Positions 1 through 7,755 of a stretch of 22,745 bases of DNA are shown here, in pieces. The position numbers and the translations under genes are program-made. The DNA is from a virus, in IMG/VR virus record IMGVR_UViG_3300030406_005579, positions 1 to 22,745 of that record, one strand, 5' to 3'. Position 1 is the stretch's first letter. The number at the start of each line of letters is the position of its first letter. Under the pieces are notes generated by a model, which saw only the letters and a program-made list of their open reading frames with translations, was not told the origin of the DNA and searched no databases.

Positions 1-75
1 GTCAACCTTATGATGGCTCTTACTTTACTTCCTTTCGTCCATCACATCGGAAAATTCTTATCCAGATTTGGTTGA
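1..75 (+). CDS. 3' end of an upstream gene (partial)
   Basis: Frame 1 is open from the window edge to a TGA at 73-75 and encodes a hydrophobic and basic tail ending in GKFLSRFG. The stop overlaps the first base pairs of the next promoter's -35 box, the tight packing seen elsewhere here. Twenty-four codons are too few to identify a family, and the open frame could be chance. Confidence 0.35.
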   Translation, partial: VNLMMALTLLPFVHHIGKFLSRFG

Positions 76-100
76 CTTTTGGTCTAATATATAATATTAT
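72..100 (+). promoter_or_regulatory. sigma70-like promoter (P1)
   Basis: The -35 box is TTGACT at 72-77 and the -10 box is TATTAT at 95-100, with a 17-bp spacer. It lies 30 bp upstream of the first complete gene and matches the TTGACA-N17-TANNAT layout of the other promoters here. A GGAG-type ribosome site at 119-122 follows. Confidence 0.6.
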
Positions 101-129
101 GTATTGTGGTTTAATCATGGAGGTGCAAG

Positions 130-414
130 ATGGCACGCAAGAAGGGTGGCAAGTCCAAAGGTTTTGTCAGTCAAGGTCAACGGCCTAATGTTTCGAAGTG
201 GGCTCGTAATGCAGCCCGACGAGATTACATTGCCGACGATCTTGCGGTAGTGATCAATAAGCAAAAAGCTTGGAAGATGGGTAAAAAAGTTTTTCTGACG
301 ATCAAAAATCCTGCTGCCGCAGAAAGGTCCAATGAAAAATTTATTCGTGTTCCTGCCACTGATGTTTGGGGTAGTCCCAATAAGCGATACATTATGAAAA
401 ACAATGAGGGATAA
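130..414 (+). CDS. small basic conserved phage protein, unknown function
   Basis: A 94-aa lysine/arginine-rich protein. The N-terminal 30 residues (MARKKGGKSKGFVSQGQR...) are strongly basic and look disordered, suggesting nucleic-acid contact; the C-terminal half looks folded (KVFLTIKNP, TDVWGSPNKRY). ATG follows GGAG with normal spacing. It is the first gene after P1 and overlaps the next gene by 11 bp. It resembles uncharacterised small proteins of T4-like marine phages; no function is assigned. Confidence 0.8.
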   Translation: MARKKGGKSKGFVSQGQRPNVSKWARNAARRDYIADDLAVVINKQKAWKMGKKVFLTIKNPAAAERSNEKFIRVPATDVWGSPNKRYIMKNNEG

Positions 415-733
415 TGTAATACATTTCCCGGGTGGTAAAAAAGAGCACTCTGATGAGCTGGACAGCCATTTCAAGATCATAGATGATCTGTTGTTGTTAC
501 TCATGGAGGGTTGCTCTGAAGCCACAAACGATGCTCTATATTTCTATCGTTTTGGTTTTACCGAAGAAGCTCGGGAAAGTCTAGAAGATGGCATGGGAAA
601 ACTTTTATGCTTGATGCAACTCTTAAATGAGAAAGGTGTTGTCAGGAAAAAGGAAGTGGATTATAACTGTGCAGCTACACGTCAACAACTTATAGAAATT
701 GGAGTACTCAAAGGTGACAAGGGAAGAGATTAA
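404..733 (+). CDS. hypothetical protein with N-terminal NVIHFP motif
   Basis: A 109-aa protein, mostly helical by composition (LLLLLMEGCSEA, EEARESLEDGMGKLL). Residues 4-9 are NVIHFP, a short motif that recurs as NVLKFP at the start of the gene at 3166. Its start overlaps the end of the preceding gene, so translation is probably coupled. There is no recognisable catalytic motif. It sits in the P1 transcript between a basic small protein and a DUF2693/WYL-like protein. Confidence 0.75.
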   Translation: MRDNVIHFPGGKKEHSDELDSHFKIIDDLLLLLMEGCSEATNDALYFYRFGFTEEARESLEDGMGKLLCLMQLLNEKGVVRKKEVDYNCAATRQQLIEIGVLKGDKGRD

Positions 734-965
734 GCAGGCTTTGCTAGAAAATATTTGTACTGTCAGGTTCACAAAAGTAGACGGTACGATTCGTGATATG
801 AGATGCACACTCAATAAAATTCATTTGCCAGATAATCTTGATGTAAACGAAGATAGCAGTAGAAAGGTGAATGAGTCTGTGCTGCCAGTGTACGATCTTG
901 ATAAAAAGGGATGGCGCTCTTTTCGCGTAGATTCAGTAATTGATATTCAAACGGTGATAGTATGA
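714..965 (+). CDS. small SH3/WYL-like (DUF2693-type) phage protein
   Basis: An 83-aa protein. I chose GTG at 714 because GGAG at 701-704 sits nine bases upstream; a TTG at 699 would give five more residues but has no ribosome site. The body is VRFTKVDGTIRDMRCTLNKI...LDKKGWRSFRVDSVIDIQ, a small beta-barrel pattern typical of DUF2693/WYL-like proteins of T4-like phages, where a loop entering a GWRSFR(V/I) strand is characteristic. Possibly a ligand- or nucleic-acid-binding regulator. It overlaps both neighbours. Confidence 0.8.
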   Translation: MTREEIKQALLENICTVRFTKVDGTIRDMRCTLNKIHLPDNLDVNEDSSRKVNESVLPVYDLDKKGWRSFRVDSVIDIQTVIV

Positions 966-1942
966 AGTTTACGGTAACAGGAATGGACTCCAACATCGAT
1001 TCCACCGGTGGTGTTATTGGTGCTATGGGTGGAACAGAGATGATGAAGTACGGTCTGGTCGATCGACTTGATAAAAACTTATTGGACCAATTTAATATTA
1101 TATGCTCTCGTGTTCGTGACTTAGATGAAGACAAGCACAATATATTGTGGCTGCACGACACGTGGGATGACCCAGAGAGTCAGCATCTCAAAGATCCAAA
1201 ATCAAGAGAGAGATTCAAAAAGCTTGTATTTGTGTCAAACTATCAATTTAATACATACCATCTGGCACATGGCATACAGCACAGTGAAGCAATGATCTTG
1301 AAAAATGCTATCATGCCGATACCATCTCACGAAAAACCAGATCCAAAAGAAGGACTGAATTTAATCTACCACACGACGCCACATCGTGGGCTAGAATTGC
1401 TGTTCCCTGTATTCGAAGCTTTATATGATCAATGGAGTGATAAGATCCATCTTGATGTTTACTCTTCATTCAATATATATGGATGGCCACAAAGAGATGA
1501 ACCATATAAAGAGCTCTTTCAAAAGTGCATGGACCACCCTGGGATCGACTATCACGGTACAGTCTCAAATGATGAAATTCGTAAAGCATTGCAGAAAGCA
1601 CACATATTTGCTTATCCGAATATCTGGCCAGAGACTTCATGTATAGCAGTGATGGAAGCGATGAGTGCGGGCTGTGCCATTGTTTGCCCGAATCATGCAG
1701 CACTACCAGAAACAGCGACTTGCTTCGCCAACATGTATCAGTGGGATGAAGATCCAAATAGGCATGTGAACGAGTTTATTGGTCTTCTACAAGCTGTTAT
1801 GAGTGCATATGATGATGAGCGACATCAGGGTAAGCTAACAATGCAGAAGATCTATGCAGATAACTTTTATAGTTGGCAATCTCGCATACCTGAATGGGAA
1901 TCTATGCTCCAAAAAATACTACATGATTTAAAAAAGAATTAA
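962..1942 (+). CDS. GT4-family (GT-B fold) glycosyltransferase
   Basis: A 326-aa protein with the C-terminal GT4 signature: E224-x7-E232 in PETSCIAVMEAMSAGCAIV, followed by NHAALPE, which binds the nucleotide-sugar donor in GT-B enzymes. A GGTE motif near residue 23 fits the N-terminal glycine-rich loop. The N-terminal acceptor domain is short. It overlaps the preceding gene by four bases (ATGA). Phage glycosyltransferases modify either phage DNA bases or host surface glycans; nothing here distinguishes these, and no hydroxymethylase is in view. Confidence 0.9.
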   Translation: MKFTVTGMDSNIDSTGGVIGAMGGTEMMKYGLVDRLDKNLLDQFNIICSRVRDLDEDKHNILWLHDTWDDPESQHLKDPKSRERFKKLVFVSNYQFNTYHLAHGIQHSEAMILKNAIMPIPSHEKPDPKEGLNLIYHTTPHRGLELLFPVFEALYDQWSDKIHLDVYSSFNIYGWPQRDEPYKELFQKCMDHPGIDYHGTVSNDEIRKALQKAHIFAYPNIWPETSCIAVMEAMSAGCAIVCPNHAALPETATCFANMYQWDEDPNRHVNEFIGLLQAVMSAYDDERHQGKLTMQKIYADNFYSWQSRIPEWESMLQKILHDLKKN

Positions 1943-1948
1943 AAGTTG

Positions 1949-1976
1949 TTGACAAATTACTCAATCCTGTTAGTAT
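1949..1976 (+). promoter_or_regulatory. sigma70-like promoter (P2)
   Basis: TTGACA at 1949-1954 and TAGTAT at 1971-1976, with a 16-bp spacer, one base shorter than the other promoters. The downstream leader has a small ACCT-atac-AGGT inverted repeat and an AAAGGA ribosome site before the ATG at 2006. Confidence 0.7.
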
Positions 1977-2005
1977 GCACCTATACAGGTAATAAAGGAT
2001 GAGAC

Positions 2006-3169
2006 ATGGCCAGAACGCCTAAGAGTCTACTCGGTTTGCGAGGCAAAAAACGTAAGCCTCGCACGCCAAAAGCTTTCGATGAAAAGTACATGGGTGGTGA
2101 ACCAGAATGGACTGATGAGGTCGCCACCTCTACACAAATTGGACTAGCATATAACTGGTACAATTATTTCTACAACACCAAAGAAAAAGCGAAGCTTCTC
2201 TTCGATAACTATCCGAGAGACAAGAAAGAGATCCGCCTGCTCAAAAGGCTCCCAGACTGGAAATTAAATCCTACTTGTTGCTATCAAGCTCGCATGATGG
2301 CGGTGGGCTGTAATTTACCCGCTGAAAGTCTAAATTATTTCAATGCGACTATCGATGCTCTTCTGGATGAAGCGAAGCAGATCCAAGAGGAGAAAAAAGA
2401 GACGAAACCCACTGCCCCAAAGCCATCCATTCAAGAGAGGATAAAGGAGCAGATATCTGAGTACATTGGAGAAATTGAAGATGAGATTGATAGGTTCACT
2501 CTGAACAAGTACAAGAGTGACTTCGATATGTACAAGTGGTTGCGTCAAAACAACGTGAAGCAACAGCAGTCAAATGCGATTGCAAATTACTACAGTGGTC
2601 TTTTATCGGAACTCGAATTACTTGTCTCTGGTAATGCCTACGATGTCGAGGGTGACAAGCAACTCGATGAGGGCTACAGTCACATGAAAAAATCTGAGAA
2701 AAAACGCCTTTTGGACTTTGTGAAAAGCATTGTATCTGATGCAGCAGCGAATGCTCAGACTCAGAAAACGACTCGCAAGACTCGAACCAAGAAACCGGCT
2801 TCTGTCGAGAAACAAATCTCTCGATTGCAGTTCATGACCGAGAATGTGGATTACAAGGTGGCAAGTGTCAACCCATCATCGATTATCGGCGCTAGTCAGC
2901 TCTGGGTATTTAATGTCAAATACAAGAACCTAAGAGTATATAACTCAATGGGCCCTGCAGGGTTCTCAGTGAAGGGCACAACGTTACAGGGCTTCGATCC
3001 TGATAACTCATATGCAAAAGCACTACGTAAACCACACGACGTTCTACCGCAGGTACTCAACGGTGGTAAAAGGGTCTTGAATAAACTGATGGATAACTTG
3101 ACCACAAAAGCTACCTCACCAAACGGCCGTATCAATAAAGACTGTATTTTGATGAGGGTCATAAAATGA
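2006..3169 (+). CDS. large conserved phage protein of unknown function
   Basis: A 387-aa protein. Residues 1-25 are very basic (KSLLGLRGKKRKPRTPK). Residues about 45-115 form a tryptophan/tyrosine-rich helical region. About 120-165 is a Lys/Glu/Pro-rich linker. About 265-285 is a second basic linker (QTQKTTRKTRTKKP). The C-terminal 100 residues look folded (QLWVFNVKYKNLRVYNSMGPAGFSVKGTTLQGFD). Two basic segments and linkers suggest a nucleic-acid-binding scaffold, but I recognise no catalytic motif. It has its own promoter, P2, and overlaps the next gene by four bases. Confidence 0.8.
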   Translation: MARTPKSLLGLRGKKRKPRTPKAFDEKYMGGEPEWTDEVATSTQIGLAYNWYNYFYNTKEKAKLLFDNYPRDKKEIRLLKRLPDWKLNPTCCYQARMMAVGCNLPAESLNYFNATIDALLDEAKQIQEEKKETKPTAPKPSIQERIKEQISEYIGEIEDEIDRFTLNKYKSDFDMYKWLRQNNVKQQQSNAIANYYSGLLSELELLVSGNAYDVEGDKQLDEGYSHMKKSEKKRLLDFVKSIVSDAAANAQTQKTTRKTRTKKPASVEKQISRLQFMTENVDYKVASVNPSSIIGASQLWVFNVKYKNLRVYNSMGPAGFSVKGTTLQGFDPDNSYAKALRKPHDVLPQVLNGGKRVLNKLMDNLTTKATSPNGRINKDCILMRVIK

Positions 3170-3510
3170 ATGCGAACAACGTATTGAAGTTTCCAAAAAT
3201 AGGCACACCTCACCCTCAAAACGAAACGGAATTAAATAAACAGTTTTTGGAAAATAAAAAAGAGTATGTTGACGAAATAGTGAACCACTACAGCATGCAA
3301 GTCGTAAATAGGCTAGGTATGCACGGGTTTGAGATATTTACCGACGAATTTCTGAACAACTATGCATACACCACGGAGATCTTGAGAGCGACCCTCTATC
3401 AGTCATTAAATCTAGAACATCCATTTTATGAGCATATTAGTAAGGGGCTCGAAGAATTGGATGATGCATTAGACTATGATTTATATGATGATACGGACGA
3501 CGACTTATAA
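3166..3510 (+). CDS. acidic small protein with N-terminal NVLKFP motif
   Basis: A 114-aa protein. Residues 5-10 are NVLKFP, echoing NVIHFP in the gene at 404. The middle is helical, and the end is a run of Asp/Tyr (DDALDYDLYDDTDDDL), an acidic tail that could mimic DNA or bind a basic partner such as the preceding protein. It is translationally coupled to the gene at 2006. No family is recognised beyond resemblance to T4-like marine phage hypotheticals. Confidence 0.75.
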   Translation: MNANNVLKFPKIGTPHPQNETELNKQFLENKKEYVDEIVNHYSMQVVNRLGMHGFEIFTDEFLNNYAYTTEILRATLYQSLNLEHPFYEHISKGLEELDDALDYDLYDDTDDDL

Positions 3511-3514
3511 TCTA

Positions 3515-3543
3515 TTGACATTTTATGTCAAGTGTGGTAGTAT
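3515..3543 (+). promoter_or_regulatory. sigma70-like promoter (P3)
   Basis: TTGACA at 3515-3520 and TAGTAT at 3538-3543, 17-bp spacer. An AT-rich stretch (TATATATAATAATATG) follows, containing an alternative TATAAT. It drives the RNase H gene. Confidence 0.75.
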
Positions 3544-3575
3544 ATATAATAATATGAATTGAAATGTAGTGTGAC

Positions 3576-4445
3576 ATGATACTCGTGGATTTAAATCAAG
3601 TGATGATATCCAATCTCATGCAGCAGATTGGATTCAACAAAAATGCTGAAATTGAAGAAGACTTAGTCCGGCATATGGTTCTGAACTCTTTACGGCTATA
3701 TCGTCGTAAGTTCGGTGAAAAATTCGGTGAGCTTGTTATCTGCTGTGATGACAAGAACTACTGGCGCCGAGACATATTTCCATACTACAAAGCACACCGA
3801 AAGAAAGATCGAGAAGAGTCGGGCCTAGACTGGCACATGATTTTTGAGGTCTTGAACGGCATTCGTGATGACCTCAAGACAGAGTTTCCATACAAGGTAA
3901 TACAGGTAGAGCGTGCAGAGGCAGATGATGTCATTGCTACACTGTGTCATACGTATGGGCATTTGGGTGTCACTAACGGTAGTGGTGAACCCATACTAAT
4001 ACTGTCATCCGATAAGGACTTTGTACAGTTACAGAAATATGCCAATGTAGAGCAATACAGCCCCATGCAGAAAAAGTATGTAAACACCTCGAATCCTGCT
4101 AGATATGTGCACGAACATATCTTGCGTGGTGATAGGGGTGATGGTATTCCTAACTTCCTGTCATCCGATGACACATTTGTCGTTGGCAAGAGACAGAAAC
4201 CATTATCAGCCAAAAAAGTTGATGCATGGAATGGCATTGATCCTGTTCAGTTCTGTAATGAAGAGATGCTTCGAGGATACAAGCGTAATCAACAACTCGT
4301 TGACTTAGATTTTGTTCCTGAAAATATTCAAAGTGAAGTTCTCGAAAAGTTTAACAATTATAAATTAAACGGTAGAGGCAAAATCTTTAATTATTTCATC
4401 AAGAAAAGATTGAAAAATTTGATGGACGTTATACAGGAGTTTTGA
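3576..4445 (+). CDS. rnh: T4 RNase H-like 5'-3' exonuclease / flap endonuclease
   Basis: A 289-aa protein of the FEN/PIN-like 5' nuclease family, which removes RNA primers and 5' flaps at the phage replication fork. Metal-binding acidic residues are visible: D5 in ILVDLNQ, D58-D59 in VICCDDK, E115/D117/D118 in ERAEADDVIA, D146/D148 in LSSDKDF, and D186/D189 in RGDRGDGIPN, the helix-hairpin-helix region. YWRRDIFPYYKAHR is the usual DNA-binding/arch element. Length suits T4 RNase H (about 305 aa). The ribosome site before ATG 3576 is weak. Promoter P3 lies directly upstream. Confidence 0.93.
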   Translation: MILVDLNQVMISNLMQQIGFNKNAEIEEDLVRHMVLNSLRLYRRKFGEKFGELVICCDDKNYWRRDIFPYYKAHRKKDREESGLDWHMIFEVLNGIRDDLKTEFPYKVIQVERAEADDVIATLCHTYGHLGVTNGSGEPILILSSDKDFVQLQKYANVEQYSPMQKKYVNTSNPARYVHEHILRGDRGDGIPNFLSSDDTFVVGKRQKPLSAKKVDAWNGIDPVQFCNEEMLRGYKRNQQLVDLDFVPENIQSEVLEKFNNYKLNGRGKIFNYFIKKRLKNLMDVIQEF

Positions 4446-4669
4446 TGTTTGAAATAGTAGCAATTATGTTTATGGTACTTGGAAGTAAAGAGCTCGATGC
4501 TGTTAGGATCACCCATGATCAAGGTATACCATTAACTTTTAAAACACAACAAATATGCTATGCTCATGTTTTTGCCAACCTTGAAAAGATTAAAGAGTTT
4601 GCATCCTCGCAGTTTGATGGTCGACCAGTAAAAAGTGTTATATGTGCGCCAGTGCCAAAAGAAGTTTAA
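4445..4669 (+). CDS. small hypothetical protein
   Basis: A 74-aa protein. I chose ATG at 4445, which overlaps the preceding TGA and follows AGGAG; an in-frame TTG three bases earlier is less likely. The N-terminus (MFEIVAIMFMVLGSKE) is hydrophobic and could be a short membrane segment. No family is recognised. It is coupled to the RNase H gene and followed 12 bases later by the next gene. Confidence 0.65.
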   Translation: MFEIVAIMFMVLGSKELDAVRITHDQGIPLTFKTQQICYAHVFANLEKIKEFASSQFDGRPVKSVICAPVPKEV

Positions 4670-4681
4670 TTGGAGATCAAA

Positions 4682-5122
4682 ATGTATAAAGAAGGTGTCG
4701 CTGAGATACTAGATCGTATTTCAAAATTAAAAACCAAAAAGGAAAAGGTCGAAGCACTGCGAAGAGATCATAACATTGCTTTAGAAAATGTGATCGATAT
4801 ATGTTTCAATCCTAATTTAAAATTTGCATTACCACCCGGTGAACCGCCATATAAACCACAACCAAAAGAAACAGACTGTCAATCTTCACTGTATGCAAAT
4901 CTCAGAAAGTTTGGTGTGTTTTTGGAATCAGGACCCTATCCACACATGAAACCTCTGCAGAGAGAAGTACAATTTGTACAGTTTTTGGAAATGCTTGATC
5001 CAGATGACGCAAAACTAATTCTGTCGATCAAGGATAAAAAGATGCCCTACAAGGGTATCACCAAACAGCTTTTTAACGAAGCATGGCCCGCACTAGCATC
5101 AACCTGGAAGGAAAATGGGTAA
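4682..5122 (+). CDS. DUF6433-like phage protein
   Basis: A 146-aa protein. I chose ATG at 4682 because GGAG at 4672-4675 precedes it by six bases. Recognisable elements are KKEKVEALRRDHNIALENVIDICFNPNLKFALPPGEPPYKP and, later, LQREVQFVQFLEMLDPDDAKLI; this alternation is what I know from the DUF6433 family of T4-like marine phages. The function of that family is not known to me. It overlaps the next small gene by eight bases. Confidence 0.8.
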   Translation: MYKEGVAEILDRISKLKTKKEKVEALRRDHNIALENVIDICFNPNLKFALPPGEPPYKPQPKETDCQSSLYANLRKFGVFLESGPYPHMKPLQREVQFVQFLEMLDPDDAKLILSIKDKKMPYKGITKQLFNEAWPALASTWKENG

Positions 5123-5285
5123 AACATACCGTCGAAAGAAAAACATTTGGGATGATGATCCTGAAGGTTTTGAACGCCGATCATCAAAGCACGTAAAAAA
5201 ATGGTCGAAACAACAGCGAATTAAAAAGAAAACTCGTGAAGTACATGATGAACAAGATAACAGACCCAGCGTACATCATCGGTAA
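5115..5285 (+). CDS. short basic protein overlapping both neighbours
   Basis: A 56-aa protein starting at ATG 5115 inside the end of the previous gene (overlap eight bases) and ending at TAA 5283-5285 inside the following gene. Lys, Arg and His make up well over a third of it (GKTYRRKKN..., KHVKKWSKQQRIKKKTRE). This charge suggests RNA or DNA binding, or a remnant. AAGGA lies just upstream. The overlap fits the operon's packing, and without it about 120 bp would be empty. Confidence 0.6.
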   Translation: MGKTYRRKKNIWDDDPEGFERRSSKHVKKWSKQQRIKKKTREVHDEQDNRPSVHHR

Positions 5286-5889
5286 CGGTCAGTCTCGCAA
5301 GTCATTCGACTTGATGATACTCAATGGTAAGGGCACGGTGTTCGGCTGCAATGCTCTATACAGAGACTTTAGGTTTAAGAGGTACATCTTACCTCATTAT
5401 CTTGTTGCGATTGACGATGCCATCGTAACTGAGATAGAGTCATCGGACTTTCCATCCAATAGAGTTATTATACCACCTGAGAATGAGAAGTGGGAGCCAG
5501 TAAAGCTACACTGGGGTAACTCGGCGTCAGAGGATTGGAATCCTGCACGACCTAGATCCAATGCAGGTATGAATGCTATCATCGAAGCGATTAAAATGGG
5601 CTATAAACAATTATATGTTTTGGGGTTCGATTTTTTAGTTGTCGATGAAGATACAGCTCTATCAAATCTCTATGATGGTACTAATTGTTATGGGCTTGAC
5701 ACCAGGGCAAATTTACAAGATACACGAAATCGATTAAACTACCTGGGATGGGTGATTGAAGAAAATCCAGATGTCGACTTCACATTCTGCTACCCACGTT
5801 CAGTGATAAATAGTGGGATATACACACCACAAGCCGTTAATGTGAGTGTACAAGATTTCGAATACTTATTGACAAATGGAGATACATAG
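5245..5889 (+). CDS. DUF115/GT42-like Rossmann-fold protein
   Basis: About 214 aa. The N-terminal AYIIGNGQSRKSFDL...GTVFGCNALYRDF matches the nucleotide-binding pattern of DUF115 proteins and GT42 sialyltransferases (GNGPS...VFxCNxFY). Later, SNAGMNAIIEAIKMGYKQLYVLGFDF is the second half typical of these families. It may transfer a sugar or bind a sugar nucleotide. The start is uncertain: GTG 5236, ATG 5245 and ATG 5248 are all in frame and none has a clear ribosome site. It ends at TAG 5887-5889, overlapping the next start. Confidence 0.78.
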   Translation: MMNKITDPAYIIGNGQSRKSFDLMILNGKGTVFGCNALYRDFRFKRYILPHYLVAIDDAIVTEIESSDFPSNRVIIPPENEKWEPVKLHWGNSASEDWNPARPRSNAGMNAIIEAIKMGYKQLYVLGFDFLVVDEDTALSNLYDGTNCYGLDTRANLQDTRNRLNYLGWVIEENPDVDFTFCYPRSVINSGIYTPQAVNVSVQDFEYLLTNGDT

Positions 5890-6092
5890 TGTATGATTTA
5901 CTGATAATTGGTTCGTTGTTATTCCTTGTAGGATTATCATTCTATGCCGGATATCAGTTTGCCTTGCCTCGTGTTGTTGAAGCTGTGTTGACTTCGATGA
6001 AAGAGGAACAAATCATTCGAATGATTGAGAGTGATGATGGAGACATTGAGATCTACAGTGGTTATAAGTTTTATAAGGGTGATGTGAAATGA
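5889..6092 (+). CDS. small membrane-anchored protein
   Basis: A 67-aa protein starting at GTG 5889, seven bases after GGAG and overlapping the previous stop. Residues 4-27 (LLIIGSLLFLVGLSFYAGYQFAL) form one transmembrane helix. The rest is an acidic soluble tail (EEQIIRMIESDDGDIEIYSGYKFYKGD). Function unknown. It overlaps the next gene by four bases. Confidence 0.75.
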   Translation: MYDLLIIGSLLFLVGLSFYAGYQFALPRVVEAVLTSMKEEQIIRMIESDDGDIEIYSGYKFYKGDVK

Positions 6093-6637
6093 ATATTTTT
6101 GTCTTGAATGAACGTCCAGATATTGCAGCCAAGATGCACTGTGACAAACATGTTCCAAAGATGATAGTCGAGTCGGCACAAATGTTATCGACTGCTCATC
6201 GTTTGTTGGATGGCGAGGAATATGTCGCTCCATCCAAATCTGGTAAACGTATGGTCAAGCATTATCGTCTACCAGATCATGACGATCTTATCTACAAAGC
6301 CGTGCACGCCAAGCATCCATGCACGATTTGGACTATGGAAAACTGCAATAATTACATGTGGCACTATCTTCTTTTCAAGTATCTGTCTTGGGAGTTCGAG
6401 TATCGATTTGGTAAGTTGCATGCCTCATGGGAAAAACTCAGGGACATTCTGAATGTGACACCCAGGAATATCCGCATTGGCTCACAGACTCCATTTGCCC
6501 TAGCAATGCCAGACAAATACAAAGTTGATTGTGCGGTTCAATCATATCATAATTACTACTTGGGTGATAAGGCTCGCTTCGCTAAATGGGAGAAGGGTCG
6601 CTCTGTTCCAAGTTGGTGGAATGATAAATACAAATAG
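6089..6637 (+). CDS. conserved phage protein (MHCDKHVxKMIVE family)
   Basis: A 182-aa protein beginning MNIFVLNERPDIAAKMHCDKHVPKMIVESAQMLSTAHR, a start I recognise from proteins of many marine myoviruses that lack an established function. The conserved His/Cys/Asp/Lys cluster at 17-23, plus later HPCTIWTMEN and PFALAMPDKYK, suggest an enzyme. A distant link to pyrimidine-dimer glycosylases (DenV) is possible but unproven. ATGA coupling to the preceding membrane protein. Confidence 0.8.
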   Translation: MNIFVLNERPDIAAKMHCDKHVPKMIVESAQMLSTAHRLLDGEEYVAPSKSGKRMVKHYRLPDHDDLIYKAVHAKHPCTIWTMENCNNYMWHYLLFKYLSWEFEYRFGKLHASWEKLRDILNVTPRNIRIGSQTPFALAMPDKYKVDCAVQSYHNYYLGDKARFAKWEKGRSVPSWWNDKYK

Positions 6638-6645
6638 GAGGTAGG

Positions 6646-6966
6646 ATGCCAACTTACAGTTTTGTTGATGACACAACCAATGAAACCTTTGAAGAGATGA
6701 TGTCAATCTCTGATAAGGAAGCATTCCTCTCCGATAATCCAAACATCCGTCAATTACCACCGTCTCGGGTTAATATCATTTCAGGCCAGTCCTATACTGG
6801 AATCAAGAATGATAATGGATGGAATGAGCAGATGTCACGAATTGCTGCAGCTCATCCAACGAGTGCGGTGGCTAACCAATATGGTGACAAGTCTGGTAAG
6901 GCTGTCAAGACTCGCCAAGCCGTAGAAAAATGGAAAAAGAAGAGGGCCGCAGACAATAAAAAATGA
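6646..6966 (+). CDS. conserved phage protein, FmdB-like N-terminus without zinc cysteines
   Basis: A 106-aa protein starting MPTYSFVDDTTNETFEEMMSIS, the pattern of small phage proteins resembling the FmdB zinc-ribbon N-terminus but with no cysteine at all. The middle (NGWNEQMSRIAAAHPTS) is conserved in look, and the end is lysine-rich (KWKKKRAADNKK). A strong AGGAGG ribosome site precedes the ATG. Function unknown. Confidence 0.8.
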   Translation: MPTYSFVDDTTNETFEEMMSISDKEAFLSDNPNIRQLPPSRVNIISGQSYTGIKNDNGWNEQMSRIAAAHPTSAVANQYGDKSGKAVKTRQAVEKWKKKRAADNKK

Positions 6967-6987
6967 TTAGCCATAGAAAGGTTATTC

Positions 6988-7755
6988 ATGTACAATCATT
7001 CTAACTTAGCAGTTGTAAATAACGATTATGATTTCTTTGAGGAACGACTTTCAAAAAAGCAACAGAAAAGATTAAAAAAGAAAGGAACAAACGTAGGTTT
7101 TAAACTGAAAGGCATAGAGCCTAAAACAATAAATCAACAACGAACATTCGATGCCTATCAAGACGGTGACCACCTCTTACTTCACGGAGTTGCTGGTACT
7201 GGAAAAACCTACATATCAATATATCTCGCTCTTCAGGAGATATTGAGTACATTTACAACCAAGCAAAAGTTAGTTATCGTCAGGTCAGTTGTACCGACCC
7301 GAGACATGGGTTTTCTTCCCGGTAACCAAAAAGAGAAACAAAAGGCTTATGAAGCACCTTATTATGGAATCTTTACAGAGTTGTTTGGAAGAGGAGATGC
7401 CTATGACGTACTCAAAACCAGGGGCAACGTGGAGTTTCTATCTACATCCTACGTACGGGGACTTACTCTGCATGATAGTATTGTGCTTGTCGACGAGTGT
7501 CAGAACCTCACATTTCACGAGTGTGATTCCATCATTACAAGACTTGGCGATAATTGTAGGGTGATGTTTGCCGGTGACTTTAGACAGAGTGACTTTAAAT
7601 ATGATGACGAGCGGCAGGGTATTGTAGATTTTATGCGTGTGATAAATAAGGTGAGAGATTTTAGTAACATTGAATTCAATGAGGATGATATTGTGAGGTC
7701 TCAGTTGGTGAAGGACTACATTATATCAAAGCTGAAACATGGCATTTATTCATGA
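6988..7755 (+). CDS. phoH: PhoH-like ATPase
   Basis: A 255-aa P-loop ATPase. Walker A is GVAGTGKT at 67-74, Walker B is VLVDE at 166-170 followed by CQN, and MFAGDFRQSD fits the helicase-like motif III of PhoH. The VPTRDMGFLPGNQKEK segment is diagnostic of PhoH. Phage PhoH proteins are widespread in marine phages; proposed roles in RNA metabolism or phosphate stress are unproven. It overlaps the nuclease gene by 17 bp, suggesting linked expression. Confidence 0.95.
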   Translation: MYNHSNLAVVNNDYDFFEERLSKKQQKRLKKKGTNVGFKLKGIEPKTINQQRTFDAYQDGDHLLLHGVAGTGKTYISIYLALQEILSTFTTKQKLVIVRSVVPTRDMGFLPGNQKEKQKAYEAPYYGIFTELFGRGDAYDVLKTRGNVEFLSTSYVRGLTLHDSIVLVDECQNLTFHECDSIITRLGDNCRVMFAGDFRQSDFKYDDERQGIVDFMRVINKVRDFSNIEFNEDDIVRSQLVKDYIISKLKHGIYS

